Below, piece by piece: positions 9,914-19,921 of a stretch of DNA of 64,000 nt. This DNA is from Lysinibacillus fusiformis. Its GTDB lineage: Bacteria > Bacillota > Bacilli > Bacillales_A > Planococcaceae. The translations under genes and the position numbers were made by a program. The stretch lies in NCBI RefSeq assembly GCF_007362955.1, contig NZ_CP041696.1:558001-622000 (forward strand). The letters are read 5' to 3'. The notes under the pieces were generated by a model. The model was not told the DNA's origin. It searched no databases and saw only the letters and a list, made by a program, of their open reading frames with translations. Every line of letters begins with the position of its first letter. Position 1 is the first letter of the stretch.

Positions 9914-12820
9914 TTAATTGGTAATTGCAACTGTTTTCACAGCTAGTAAATTACCTCCGTTATCATACGCTAAAAACTCAATCTCGCCATTTACTTTGAA
10001 GTCCTGCATAGTCTGAACAGTCTTTGTCAACATATAAACACTGTCGCTGCGCTTCGTCAGCTCAAATTTAACATCTCCACTAATAGAAGAGTAACGCACA
10101 CTGACACTTGCTACACCAGGACAATTGCCATCAATTCTGGCATTCATTGTAATATAGCCTTTCCGTAAGGTTACTGTCGATTCTTCAAATAAATCTTCAG
10201 GATTAATACAACTTGAAGGTGTTGTTTTACATAAAATTGCATCAATCAGCTTTTGATACACTTGATGTAATTGTAGATTATCAATTGCATGATAATATGC
10301 ACCACCTGTTTCTGACGCTAATTGAGTTAGTAATGCCTCATTGATTTGATTTTTCTTGCCCATACTAACTGTGTAAATTTTAACGCCTTTCTTTTTCGCA
10401 TCATTCAGTACTTTGGTCATTTTTGCTTTACTTGTTTTACCGTCTGAAACAACAACAATAGATTTAGCATTTTTTGTATCGTTCGAGAATTTTGAAAGGG
10501 CTATCTCAATGCCAGCAAAAATATCCGTTGCCCCTTTGTCTTTCGAAGTGCGATAAAGGTCTTTCTTTAAGACATTTTCGATAGTACCTTCTCCTAGTAC
10601 ATTCGCACTCGTATTTGTTTCAATTACGATATTATTTTTCGCCTTAATTTGATCGATTAATTCAATTGTTTTCTTACCACGATAATTTGTTTTATCGATA
10701 CGTTTCATAGAAGATGAATAATCGACTACATAAGCGACTTCTGTTGCTAACGAGCATGCATTTTTACTAAAGTAAGGATTTGTGAAAATTTCTTTCGTAA
10801 TTGTTTTATCTGTTATGTTCTTTAAAATCATTGCATAACGTGGGTCTACTTTATTGACTAGCGTAGCTTCTATTTTAGATTTCCCATAAATAATGGAGTC
10901 AAAATACGCTACAGCAGTTCCCGGACTACCTGTATTATCTATAGAATTAGAAGTATTTGTGATAAAGGATGCTGTTTTTTCAACACCATCAAATTTGATT
11001 TTCACTGTTCCCTGATAGTCTGTAATAATTTCGCCACCTGGGCTTACGAGTGTTACCATTACTTTCGTATAACGGTCTTTACCCGATGGTCTCGATGCTT
11101 CTTCTTCACTTTCCTTTAATGCATCCACACGCTTTTTATAGGCCTCAACTTGTCCAAGTAATTTACCGCCTTGATATTTCAATAATACTGTACGGTCATA
11201 ATTACTTAAACTTGTTAAAATCGCATAAATTTTCATCACACTATCATAGTGTTCCAGAGTTAGTTGTTTTTCCTCTGGCATATAGCTCATCAGCTGTATG
11301 ATAGACCCAACTGGATTGATGTTTTCTACTTGCGATGCAATAGCATCATCAATTCCTTGAATGCGATAGATTGGGCGACCATCTTCTGAAATCATATACA
11401 TAATTTCAATTGTATTATCTTTATTTACAGAATTGTCTAATCTCTTTTGAATGATTGTTTCAAAGAGCCAGACTGAAATATTATAGTTTTCAAATTGTAA
11501 AATCGCATTTTCATAGCCTAACGCGGGATACTTTGTATCACTACCACCGTATTGTAAATACATATTTTGTACATTCCCTAACGGAGTTGTAACATTTGTT
11601 TGCTGCCCAATACTAAATAATTTTTCATCCGTGTCAATCCAATGGACGTTAACGATATTTTCTGTAAAGAATTCTGGTAGTTTTTCATATGGTACGTATG
11701 GTGGTGTAACATTGCCGTCACCATCATCTAAGTTAGCTGGGTCATACACTTCAAAATCTATACGCATTTCCGGCTGAGGTGCGTAACGAACTTGCGCATT
11801 TAATTTTTCTCCAACAAGACATTTCATGCTCGGATCAGTATTGTTAATAAGCTCAAAAGAAATTGTATCACGCACTGATTTTGTTAGTTTAGGAGCTACT
11901 ACTATCGCCGATACCGTAGAGCCATCCGATTGTACGTTACGAACAGCTTCACCGGCAGTGTCAACAATTTTTGCACCATATGATGAAGTTACTCGGAATG
12001 TATAGGATTTATCGTCCGCAATGGGATCTCCATTACAAGCCTTTAAAGATACTGTAATAAGTGTTGTATCTTGATCGTTGGCAATTAAATCTGGATTTTC
12101 TACATCTATACTTTGTAATGCATTATTGACATATTCAGGACCTGTAAAATCGTTGTTATTATCCTTTGGTTCCTCAAATTCTGAGCTATTTGAGCCCATA
12201 AATCCTGCTGGTAAAGTTATTTTATCATTATCACGGCCTGTTGCGGTACGCTTTAACCCTTGCACCGCAAATGAACCGTTTTGTACACTTCGATATAGAA
12301 ATTCTGCTACATCACCACGTGTAAGCTTCGTAGAAGGATTAAAATCAGCAAATGTTTTTTTACCCGTGCTACCTGTGGAAATATCGTTCGTATACAAATA
12401 TTGGACTGCTTGAGGCTCGTCTAAATCTAAACCTTTAAACGCTGCATAAACGCGAGCAAATTGTCCACGTGTAATCGTTTTTGAACGATTTGTCGCTACA
12501 AAAGTACCTTCAAGCGGTAAATAAAATTCACTATAAAAATTATAAGCAACACTTTCGTTATATGTTAGTGCATAGTTTTTATCGAGCTTTGCAAACATTG
12601 TTACAAGATCTCGTTCTGCTACTTGTTCGTTCGGTAAAAAGTTATTAGCAGCATTCAATGATAGTAAATCATTATCGACTGCCCAAGAAATTGCTTTGTA
12701 CTTACTGTTATTCGTCGGAACATCCTGAATCGTTGTAGCGGCTTGGGTAGCTGGCGACACTGTCATAAAGACGAGTACGAAACAAGCAAGTAATAGCAAT
12801 GCTTTTTTAGCATATGTCAT
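9914..12820 (-). CDS. S-layer-homology surface protein with von Willebrand A domain
   Basis: 968 residues. Signal peptide MTYAKKALLLLACFVLVFMT to about residue 27 (ATQAATT). Residues about 35-190 form SLH repeats (YKAISWAVDNDLL, ITRGQFARVYAAFKGL, LTRGDVAEFLYRS), expected to anchor the protein to secondary cell-wall polymer. A long middle region (about 230-670) looks like beta-sandwich repeats. A vWA domain follows with MIDAS motif DYSSSM near residue 695, GATDIF near 770 and VVSDG near 800. vWA domains bind metal and ligands or matrix proteins; the actual partner is unknown. First of three exported-protein genes between hemA and engB. Confidence 0.85.
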   Translation of the reverse strand: MTYAKKALLLLACFVLVFMTVSPATQAATTIQDVPTNNSKYKAISWAVDNDLLSLNAANNFLPNEQVAERDLVTMFAKLDKNYALTYNESVAYNFYSEFYLPLEGTFVATNRSKTITRGQFARVYAAFKGLDLDEPQAVQYLYTNDISTGSTGKKTFADFNPSTKLTRGDVAEFLYRSVQNGSFAVQGLKRTATGRDNDKITLPAGFMGSNSSEFEEPKDNNNDFTGPEYVNNALQSIDVENPDLIANDQDTTLITVSLKACNGDPIADDKSYTFRVTSSYGAKIVDTAGEAVRNVQSDGSTVSAIVVAPKLTKSVRDTISFELINNTDPSMKCLVGEKLNAQVRYAPQPEMRIDFEVYDPANLDDGDGNVTPPYVPYEKLPEFFTENIVNVHWIDTDEKLFSIGQQTNVTTPLGNVQNMYLQYGGSDTKYPALGYENAILQFENYNISVWLFETIIQKRLDNSVNKDNTIEIMYMISEDGRPIYRIQGIDDAIASQVENINPVGSIIQLMSYMPEEKQLTLEHYDSVMKIYAILTSLSNYDRTVLLKYQGGKLLGQVEAYKKRVDALKESEEEASRPSGKDRYTKVMVTLVSPGGEIITDYQGTVKIKFDGVEKTASFITNTSNSIDNTGSPGTAVAYFDSIIYGKSKIEATLVNKVDPRYAMILKNITDKTITKEIFTNPYFSKNACSLATEVAYVVDYSSSMKRIDKTNYRGKKTIELIDQIKAKNNIVIETNTSANVLGEGTIENVLKKDLYRTSKDKGATDIFAGIEIALSKFSNDTKNAKSIVVVSDGKTSKAKMTKVLNDAKKKGVKIYTVSMGKKNQINEALLTQLASETGGAYYHAIDNLQLHQVYQKLIDAILCKTTPSSCINPEDLFEESTVTLRKGYITMNARIDGNCPGVASVSVRYSSISGDVKFELTKRSDSVYMLTKTVQTMQDFKVNGEIEFLAYDNGGNLLAVKTVAITN

Positions 12821-12837
12821 TCATTTCAGTCCTTTCT

Positions 12838-14289
12838 TTAGTTAAAGAACAATACATCGTCTCGATAGTTTTGTTTTAAGTCGTTTTCCAGATAATTCAA
12901 GAAACGATCAAGCATCACGGATGCTTGTGCACGTGTTAAAGGTTGATTTGGATTAAATTTACCTGTTACAGGATCACCTGTCATTAAACCTAATTCATTG
13001 ACGATATATATGCCGTCACGTGAATAGTTTGGAATTTGCGCATCATCAACAAATTTTGTAATATAGCCTGGGTCTGGAGCCTTGTTTTCCAGCCCTAATG
13101 CACGTACGAATATTGCGGCAGCCTGTGCACGTGTTAATGCGTTGTCTGGCTTGAAATACTCAGATGTTACCCCTTTAATAATGCCTTTGTTTACGGCTGA
13201 TTCAATGTATGGGTAATCTTTTACTGTACGCTTCACATCTTTAAAAACACTTGTTGTTGTTGTTTTCTTCGTTTTCTTTTCTTCCATAACACGTAAGTCT
13301 ACTGCTTTACCAATTGCAACCGTAAAGTCAATACGTTTCATCGGTGTATTTGGTGAGAAGAAATTACTTGCATCTGTATAAATGCCTAAAGAGTATAATT
13401 TATCGATAGCGTCTTTCGCATAATGATTAGTTAGATCACGGAATTTCGGGATGATTAACCGTTCAATTGTTGGCATAAATTCTGTATCCAGGTCTACTGT
13501 ACCTTTTGCACCAGACGATAAGTCATACGTATATTCAGATATCACATCTTTTTCACTAACCACTGCATAGCCCCCATCAAAGCTTGCTAGACTAGCTGGA
13601 TTTTCCTCATAGTTTATGACACGAGATTTACTTGTAGATAAACGATTTTTCACATGACTCGTCTTCCCATCGCTATACGTATAAATAGACTCTGTAATTT
13701 GTGTTTCTGTCGCACCCCAGAAATTTTCATAACCTACATGGCGACTATCGGTATCTACCGTTACCGTATTTTTCTTCGCATTCTTTCCAGTTCCAGTTTG
13801 ATACGCATAGGTTTTTCTTGAAATTACATTACCTGAAAAATAATCAGATGCTGCACGATTGTCTGTCACAGTTCCTTGAGAGAATTGGAAATCTACCAAA
13901 TTGTAAGTTATATTCCCTACTGCTATTTTCTCTGAATACTTTTTCACAACGCCATTCGATGTCTTTTGACCAATCGTTGCATAATCTACAACATCTGATT
14001 CGTAAGCAATACTTCGAGTCAATGTAGCCCCATTGCTTGCTGTTAGTTTTAAGCTATAAGTTTCTGTTAATTTACCTTTTGATTCTTTTTGGGTAATTTT
14101 GATGTCTTTGCTTGTACCTTTAAAGACGATAGGTGTTCCTGTAATGAACACAGCTTCTTCATATGTATATTCATTTTTTACAGCACCCGTCGTTTCTGTT
14201 GATGCAGCAGAAGCATCTACTGGTATATTCGCCACAATAACAAATACTACAAGAAATGCTAACACTACTTTCGATATATATTTTCGCAT
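12838..14289 (-). CDS. SLH-domain exported protein
   Basis: About 483 residues. ATG at 14289 is preferred (GAGGGA upstream; start MRKYISKVVLAFLVVFVIVA gives a clean signal peptide cut after ASA). The middle (about 30-290) is rich in Thr/Ser/Tyr and alternates short strands, unlike any family I know. Three SLH repeats occupy the C-terminal 190 residues (YAKDAIDKLYSLGIYTDASN; TRAQAAAIFVRALGLENK; LTRAQASVMLDRFLNYL). It lies 17 bases before the vWA-SLH gene and may be cotranscribed with it. Likely cell-surface anchored; function unknown. Confidence 0.82.
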   Translation of the reverse strand: MRKYISKVVLAFLVVFVIVANIPVDASAASTETTGAVKNEYTYEEAVFITGTPIVFKGTSKDIKITQKESKGKLTETYSLKLTASNGATLTRSIAYESDVVDYATIGQKTSNGVVKKYSEKIAVGNITYNLVDFQFSQGTVTDNRAASDYFSGNVISRKTYAYQTGTGKNAKKNTVTVDTDSRHVGYENFWGATETQITESIYTYSDGKTSHVKNRLSTSKSRVINYEENPASLASFDGGYAVVSEKDVISEYTYDLSSGAKGTVDLDTEFMPTIERLIIPKFRDLTNHYAKDAIDKLYSLGIYTDASNFFSPNTPMKRIDFTVAIGKAVDLRVMEEKKTKKTTTTSVFKDVKRTVKDYPYIESAVNKGIIKGVTSEYFKPDNALTRAQAAAIFVRALGLENKAPDPGYITKFVDDAQIPNYSRDGIYIVNELGLMTGDPVTGKFNPNQPLTRAQASVMLDRFLNYLENDLKQNYRDDVLFFN

Positions 14290-14368
14290 TCGTTTTTTGT
14301 CCCTCTTTCCTACAATGCATGTGCATAGATGTGGCATTCTTATTAAGACTAAATCTTACATAAATAAC

Positions 14369-14475
14369 AAGAATCTGCTCACTATCCATGGGTAAGCCGT
14401 AATTCTTCACATATACTCAAGTGTCTACAAATGCTTGTTTGGCTTACATTCCCTTGGAGTCGCGCAGATTCTTTT
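14369..14475 (-). ncRNA. Structured RNA candidate upstream of the SLH gene
   Basis: On the minus strand a 10-bp outer stem (AAGAATCTGC with GCAGATTCTT) closes a nested second stem (GTAAGCC with GGCTTAC, extended by CCA/TGG and GG/CC around small bulges) and a 40-base apical region containing CAAG/CTTG. It lies about 80 bases upstream of the SLH gene start, in its presumed 5' leader. It matches no riboswitch class I can recognise. It could also be a small inverted-repeat insertion. Confidence 0.4.
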
Positions 14476-14549
14476 CTATTTATGCGCTAAAAATCGTAGA
14501 AATTGAGTGGGAAACTTGCATTTCTACCTATTTAAACTCTTCCACTTTA

Positions 14550-16205
14550 TTAATCAACTAAAATGAAATGCGCTTTTACAAACCGATCAGATAATACAAC
14601 TAAACGATCGGAAGGTTTTAAATCAGATGGTTGAATGACTTTACCAGCTTTAATAAGTGTAGCTTGGTCAATATTCATATCGATCATTTCACCAGCCTCA
14701 TACCAACGGCCATTCTGCCATTGACTAACACTCTTCACATTGATAACGGCTGGATACGTTGATTTTACAGCTTGCAGCTTACCTGCAAGCATTAATGGTG
14801 CTACTGGTTTTGCATTGTCTAACATATGAAGCGCTTGAACATGGCCATCTTTCACATAGAAGTAACCATAATCCCCTTCAGATAAATAAAGCTCAATATC
14901 CGGCATAACACTATATGTTTTATTACCATCATCGACCTTTGCCTTTGTCGTATTGCTAACGGACAGTACTACTTTATCCGTATCCTTAAAGACATTGGAT
15001 TCAATTTTTATAGCATTATCGATTTCTATTAAATAGCCATCAGCTTGTGCTAGTCGACCATAGTATAAATCGTGTGTTGCTAAGTTTGGTGACATAAAGC
15101 TATCACTAGTCACTTGTACAACCTGTGCATAGTGGTCGCGAGCAGCACCGTCGGAAATAACAAACGCTGTACCGTAAGCTAATAATCCTGTTGGTTCTAT
15201 TAATCGATTATTACGAATTAAAATTGTTCCATCATGGAAGTACATTGTGCCAGCTGTTTTTAGCTTCAAGAATTGATAGTTTGTATCAACAGCGAGCATC
15301 GGTTCATAGTAAGTTCGTTCATTGTTTTTTAGCAGGACAATTTTTTCAATAACTTCTTTGCCAAACTGCTTTACAGTTGCATAATACGCTTCACTACCAA
15401 TGTAATTCTTCAGTTGACCTTTTTCAATTTTTGTATTGCCTACATAAATCGGTACTTTCGATGTGAAATTCATCGTTGTTAAAGCAGTCGTTGTCTGTGC
15501 GCCAAATTGCCAATTCACAAAGGCATGCTGATTTTTTACAGTTAATTTATTTGCGTTAGCATTAATTGCCTGTATTTCACCTTTATATAGATTTTCGACT
15601 AAAGAACCTGATTCACTAATATTTACTTTCGTGACAATGGAAGTACTTGTGTTTTTAAGACTTAGTTTGACACGATCTCCTACATACATCGCACTAATAT
15701 CAACAGATGAAGAATTTTTTTGATAGCTTGTATCCTTGTTAATATAGTATGTTGTTTCTTTCCCGATATCAGGCTTCACCATAATGAACATCCCATTAGG
15801 ATCAATACTCGTTACGACTCCAACAATTGTTGTAGAATTTTGTACAACTGTTGTCGTTTCTTCAGACGTATTGGAAGTACCACGAAGCTCAACGACATTA
15901 CGAAGTGAGACATCAGCTTCAACTTTCATGCCCATCTTAAAGCCCTCTATAGTTGTCTCTGTGTTATTAATATACAAACGGGTATTGTTATTAATATTGT
16001 ACGTTACTGTTCGACCATTATCATTTTGCAACGTAATTTTACTTAGCGCCTTTTCTACTTCTCCGTTGGTATTCGTATATTCTGAATAGGTTACATCAAC
16101 GAAGGTTCCTGTTACTAACTGAGCAGCTTGTGCAGTTTGTCCAGATGGAAGCACAAGACCAATTAGTAATAAAATTATAAATATGTATGGAATCTTCTTC
16201 AACAA
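14550..16205 (-). CDS. Exported beta-rich protein, hypothetical
   Basis: About 551 residues from a TTG start at 16205 (AGGAGG six bases upstream). Signal peptide LKKIPYIFIILLLIGLVLPS, cut near QTAQA. The body repeats a small domain of about 70-90 residues with TVTYNINNNTRLYINN, ETTYYINKDTSYQKN and similar strands, each ending in short metal- or wall-binding-like turns; this resembles DUF5666-type small beta domains, though I am not certain. No SLH, LPXTG or enzyme motif. Same direction as the SLH genes downstream, about 260 bases before the next one. Confidence 0.65.
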   Translation of the reverse strand: MLKKIPYIFIILLLIGLVLPSGQTAQAAQLVTGTFVDVTYSEYTNTNGEVEKALSKITLQNDNGRTVTYNINNNTRLYINNTETTIEGFKMGMKVEADVSLRNVVELRGTSNTSEETTTVVQNSTTIVGVVTSIDPNGMFIMVKPDIGKETTYYINKDTSYQKNSSSVDISAMYVGDRVKLSLKNTSTSIVTKVNISESGSLVENLYKGEIQAINANANKLTVKNQHAFVNWQFGAQTTTALTTMNFTSKVPIYVGNTKIEKGQLKNYIGSEAYYATVKQFGKEVIEKIVLLKNNERTYYEPMLAVDTNYQFLKLKTAGTMYFHDGTILIRNNRLIEPTGLLAYGTAFVISDGAARDHYAQVVQVTSDSFMSPNLATHDLYYGRLAQADGYLIEIDNAIKIESNVFKDTDKVVLSVSNTTKAKVDDGNKTYSVMPDIELYLSEGDYGYFYVKDGHVQALHMLDNAKPVAPLMLAGKLQAVKSTYPAVINVKSVSQWQNGRWYEAGEMIDMNIDQATLIKAGKVIQPSDLKPSDRLVVLSDRFVKAHFILVD

Positions 16206-16332
16206 TTCCCGCCTCCTTAAAAATTTGTTATTTATGAATAGTATATCGTATAATTGGTAGTTTTTCTTATTGAAAAAGTTACATTTTAACACGGTTCTAT
16301 TTATTTTCGTAATTATTATTAGACAAAAAGAC

Positions 16333-16362
16333 AGAGGTAGCTTCCAAATTCAAGCTACCTCG
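16333..16362 (-). terminator. Terminator of the YjfB-like gene
   Basis: Minus-strand hairpin GAGGTAGCTT / AAGCTACCTC followed by a T-rich run. Confidence 0.75.
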
Positions 16363-16368
16363 CCATTA

Positions 16369-16542
16369 TCATACTTGAATGTCAATTGTATGTCCGGCTG
16401 TCGGATGTGGAGCATCTAACATTTCTACTAACTGCTCGGTATTTTGTTGTTGCATATCCATTGCTTGCTTAGTAACTGCTAGAGATACATTCTGCATGAG
16501 ACTTGCTTGATTCATTGTGATAGATAAAGCTGCGATATCCAT
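16369..16542 (-). CDS. YjfB family putative motility protein
   Basis: 57 residues starting MDIAALSITMNQASLMQNVS and ending TAGHTIDIQV. The N-terminal MDIAALS, the central AVTKQAMD repeat-like helix and the short acidic C-terminus fit the YjfB family of small proteins, annotated as putative motility proteins; biochemical role unknown. GAGGTGG lies eight bases before the ATG and a terminator follows the stop, so it is probably a single-gene unit. Confidence 0.8.
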   Translation of the reverse strand: MDIAALSITMNQASLMQNVSLAVTKQAMDMQQQNTEQLVEMLDAPHPTAGHTIDIQV

Positions 16543-16738
16543 TTAGTCCACCTCCTATCTAATTTATCGGATAAAAATTCCGTTCATAAAGTCATTTTTC
16601 TGTATTTCTACATAACTTTCGTACTGGGAAAGAAATAAAAAAATGTCACATCATTACAATGACAGCTACTTGAAATAATAGCAACTGTTGTATACTGATT
16701 CACCATTTTCAAAGCAAACACGTGTCTAAGACAAATAA

Positions 16739-16781
16739 AAAACATCTACGGTCCTAAGCATTAGACGCAATAGATGTTTTT
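16739..16781 (-). terminator. Terminator after engB
   Basis: Minus-strand AACATCTA / TAGATGTT stem with 20-base loop and a T-run, immediately after the engB stop. Confidence 0.7.
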
Positions 16782-16784
16782 TCA

Positions 16785-17366
16785 TTACATTTTTTTTTCG
16801 ATGAGATGCCAAGCTTCTTCAAAACCGAGTCCTTTTTCCGAAGAGAACACCACTAAAGGATCATTTTTATCCATATTTAGTGTTTCCTTGACTACTTTCT
16901 TGTGTTTATCCCATTTACCTTTTGGAATTTTATCTGCCTTCGTAGCAATAACAATACATGGGATATTGTAATGCTTTAAGAAATCATACATCATACAATC
17001 ATCAGCAGTTGGGGGATGACGTAAATCAACAATCTGTACAACTGCCTTTAATTCCTCACGCCCAGTAATATAGCGCTCAATCATTTTCCCCCATGCTTCA
17101 CGCTCAGTCTTGGAAACCTTTGCATAGCCATAGCCAGGAACATCAACGAAAAAGAGTTGTTCCTCGATTTTATAAAAGTTTAGCGTTTGTGTTTTCCCCG
17201 GTTTAGAAGAAATACGCGCTAATGCTTTACGACCAATCATACGATTGATAAATGACGATTTCCCAACATTTGAGCGACCTGCTAATGCAAATTCTGGCAG
17301 TCCATCTTCTGGATATTGGTCTGGTCTTACTGCACTTATGACCATTTCGACGTTATGGACTTTCAT
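16785..17366 (-). CDS. engB: Ribosome biogenesis GTPase EngB/YsxC
   Basis: Essential GTPase needed for 50S subunit maturation. About 193 residues from the ATG at 17366 (GGAGG upstream; an ATG at 17393 overlaps the end of lonA and is less likely). G1 is GRSNVGKSS, the switch region [10 protein letters not shown]3 [10 protein letters not shown]4 ATKADK and G5 FSSEKG are all present. Directly downstream of lonA, as in B. subtilis. Confidence 0.95.
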   Translation of the reverse strand: MKVHNVEMVISAVRPDQYPEDGLPEFALAGRSNVGKSSFINRMIGRKALARISSKPGKTQTLNFYKIEEQLFFVDVPGYGYAKVSKTEREAWGKMIERYITGREELKAVVQIVDLRHPPTADDCMMYDFLKHYNIPCIVIATKADKIPKGKWDKHKKVVKETLNMDKNDPLVVFSSEKGLGFEEAWHLIEKKM

Positions 17367-17370
17367 TTCT

Positions 17371-19695
17371 TTAAAAACCTCCGTCCAGTGCATATGCTAA
17401 TACTTCATCAGCAGATGACACTAGTTTAAATGTAAGTTGCTCACGCACACTTTCAGGAATATCTTCAATATCGCGTTCATTATCTTGCGGGCAAATAATT
17501 GTCGTTAATCCTGCTCGATGGGCACTGAGCGTTTTTTCTTTCAAGCCACCAATTGGTAGCACACGACCACGTAACGTAATTTCACCAGTCATACCAACTT
17601 CACGACGAATTGGACGGTGTAAAATCGCAGACACAATTGCTGTAGCCATTGTAATACCAGCAGAAGGTCCATCCTTTGGCACTGCGCCTTCAGGTACGTG
17701 AATATGAATATCATGCGTTTCAAAATATTCAGCATCCACTCCGAGATCCTCCATTTTCGTACGTACATAGGATAGGGCTGTTTGCGCTGATTCCTTCATG
17801 ACATCTCCGAGCTTCCCTGTCAGCTGTATTTTTCCCTTACCAGGCGTTAATGAAACCTCAATTTGTAAAGTATCACCACCAACAGTCGTATACGCAAGTC
17901 CAGTTGCCACGCCGACTTGGTTTTCTTTCTCAGCTTGTCCATAACGGAAGCGATGCTTTCCAAGTAAATCTTCTAAGGATTTTGAACTTACCGTCACACG
18001 TTTCTTTTCGCCAGAAACAATGATTTTTGCGATTTTACGGCACAATGTTGCAATTTGGCGTTCTAAACCACGAACCCCTGCTTCACGCGTATAATAACGA
18101 ATAATATCTAGCGCAGCTTCATCTTTTAAAATAACTTGTGTTTTCTTCAGACCATGTTCTTTTAATTGTTTAGGAATTAAATGATTTTTTGTAATTTGTG
18201 CTTTTTCAATTTCTGTATAGCCTGCTATCGAAATAATTTCCATTCGATCTAGTAACGGTGCAGGAATTGTGCTCAAATCATTTGCAGTTGCAATAAATAA
18301 CACATTCGACAAATCATAAGGTTCTTCAATGTAGTGATCGCTAAATGTATTATTCTGTGCAGGATCCAGAACTTCCAGCATAGCGGCCGCAGGATCTCCT
18401 CTGAAATCATTCGACATTTTATCAATTTCATCTAATAAGAAAACTGGATTTATGGTACCAGCTTTTTTCATACCTTGAATAATACGACCTGGCATGGCTC
18501 CTACATAAGTGCGGCGATGCCCTCGAATTTCAGATTCATCACGAACGCCCCCTAATGAAATACGAATAAATTTACGATCTAGGCTCTCTGCAATTGAGCG
18601 TGCTAAAGAAGTTTTACCGACACCAGGAGGGCCAGCTAGACATAAAATTGGCCCACGTAATGAGTTTCTTAACTGTCGTACAGCCAAATATTCAAGCACA
18701 CGCTCTTTTACTTTTTCTAAACCATCATGATCACGATTTAAAATTTCCTCTGCATGTGCAATATGCATGCGGTCCTCGGTTGCCTTTGTCCATGGTAACG
18801 ATACAATCCAATCAATGTAATTACGGATAACGCCACTTTCGGCACTTGCACCAGGGAGCTTTTCATAACGATCAAGTTCTTTTAGCACAACTTCTTTTGT
18901 CGATTCCGGCATACCAGTTTCATCAATACGTTTGCGTAATTCTGCAACTTCACCTGTTTTTCCTTCTCGATCCCCAAGCTCTGTTTGAATAGCCTTCATT
19001 TGTTCACGTAGGTAATATTCTTTTTGCGTACGTTCCATAGATTGCTTAACTTTTGTATTAATTTTCTTTTCTAGATCAAGTACCTCTTGTTCATCATGAA
19101 GACGAATTATTAAATGGTCTAAACGTTTTTTTACATTTAGCATTTCTAATACTTCTTGTTTATCAGCGATTTTAAATGGCAAATGTGATGCAATAATGTC
19201 TGCTAAACGACCTGGCTCTTCGATGTCAGTAACTGTATTAATTGTTTCTGTAGTAATTTTATTGGAGGATTTTGCGTATTTTTCGAAATACGTTAACAAT
19301 GTACGCATTAAAGCCTGTGTTTCAACATCTTTATCTGTAGTTTCTTCCTTCACATCAATATCAACAACAGTATATCTTTCTAACGCTTGGTAGTTAGACC
19401 ATGTTGCGCGCGCTACACCTTCCACTAAAATACGGAGTGTTCCATTCGGTAATTTTAGCATTTGCTTTACATATGCCATTGTACCAACTGCATATAAATC
19501 TTGTTCTTCTGGCTGTTCGTCATGCATTTCCTTTTGTGTTACCAATAAAATCAATTGGTCCTCTAACATTGCTTGTTCCAGCGCTGCTACAGAACGATTT
19601 CTACCCACATCAATATGTAACACCATCGAGGGGTATACTAAAAGTCCACGTAAAGGCAATAATGGTACACTTGTTGTTTTTTGTATTGTCACCAT
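17371..19695 (-). CDS. lonA: ATP-dependent protease LonA
   Basis: Cytosolic AAA+ serine protease degrading damaged and regulatory proteins. From the ATG at 19695 (GGAGG upstream) it is 774 residues, the length of B. subtilis LonA. N-terminal substrate domain begins [20 protein letters not shown]; Walker [12 protein letters not shown] near 355; Walker [11 protein letters not shown]; catalytic Ser in [13 protein letters not shown] (about 677) and Lys in [11 protein letters not shown] (about 719). Longer in-frame starts to 19800 lack a ribosome site. No lonB between this and clpX. Confidence 0.96.
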   Translation of the reverse strand: MVTIQKTTSVPLLPLRGLLVYPSMVLHIDVGRNRSVAALEQAMLEDQLILLVTQKEMHDEQPEEQDLYAVGTMAYVKQMLKLPNGTLRILVEGVARATWSNYQALERYTVVDIDVKEETTDKDVETQALMRTLLTYFEKYAKSSNKITTETINTVTDIEEPGRLADIIASHLPFKIADKQEVLEMLNVKKRLDHLIIRLHDEQEVLDLEKKINTKVKQSMERTQKEYYLREQMKAIQTELGDREGKTGEVAELRKRIDETGMPESTKEVVLKELDRYEKLPGASAESGVIRNYIDWIVSLPWTKATEDRMHIAHAEEILNRDHDGLEKVKERVLEYLAVRQLRNSLRGPILCLAGPPGVGKTSLARSIAESLDRKFIRISLGGVRDESEIRGHRRTYVGAMPGRIIQGMKKAGTINPVFLLDEIDKMSNDFRGDPAAAMLEVLDPAQNNTFSDHYIEEPYDLSNVLFIATANDLSTIPAPLLDRMEIISIAGYTEIEKAQITKNHLIPKQLKEHGLKKTQVILKDEAALDIIRYYTREAGVRGLERQIATLCRKIAKIIVSGEKKRVTVSSKSLEDLLGKHRFRYGQAEKENQVGVATGLAYTTVGGDTLQIEVSLTPGKGKIQLTGKLGDVMKESAQTALSYVRTKMEDLGVDAEYFETHDIHIHVPEGAVPKDGPSAGITMATAIVSAILHRPIRREVGMTGEITLRGRVLPIGGLKEKTLSAHRAGLTTIICPQDNERDIEDIPESVREQLTFKLVSSADEVLAYALDGGF

Positions 19696-19809
19696 GCGGG
19701 TATTCACCTCCGTCAAAATTTTTTTACAATCCCGCGCTACTAGTATGTGTCTAAATAATGGATTCACACTATCTAAAATCAAACGAGCCAAAAATTTCAT
19801 TCATTTACA

Positions 19810-19915
19810 GTTGGCTTTATGTATGAATAAAAAGCTGACTGTCGATATGTGCGAATATTGCACAATCGAAGTCAGCTAAGTTACTCTTTATCTCATAACA
19901 ATAGACAGCCAAGTC
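19810..19915 (-). terminator. Hairpins between clpX and lonA
   Basis: An imperfect hairpin pairs AGCTGACTGTCG with CGAAGTCAGCT (19831-19878), and a smaller AGACAGCCAAGTCTGT palindrome lies at 19901-19916. Either may end the clpX transcript; no CtsR-like operator is seen. Confidence 0.45.
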
Positions 19916-19921
19916 TGTTCA

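Noticed and set aside
14171..14410. 79-residue minus-strand frame
   Set aside because: Lies mostly inside the SLH gene start and the structured leader; shadow.
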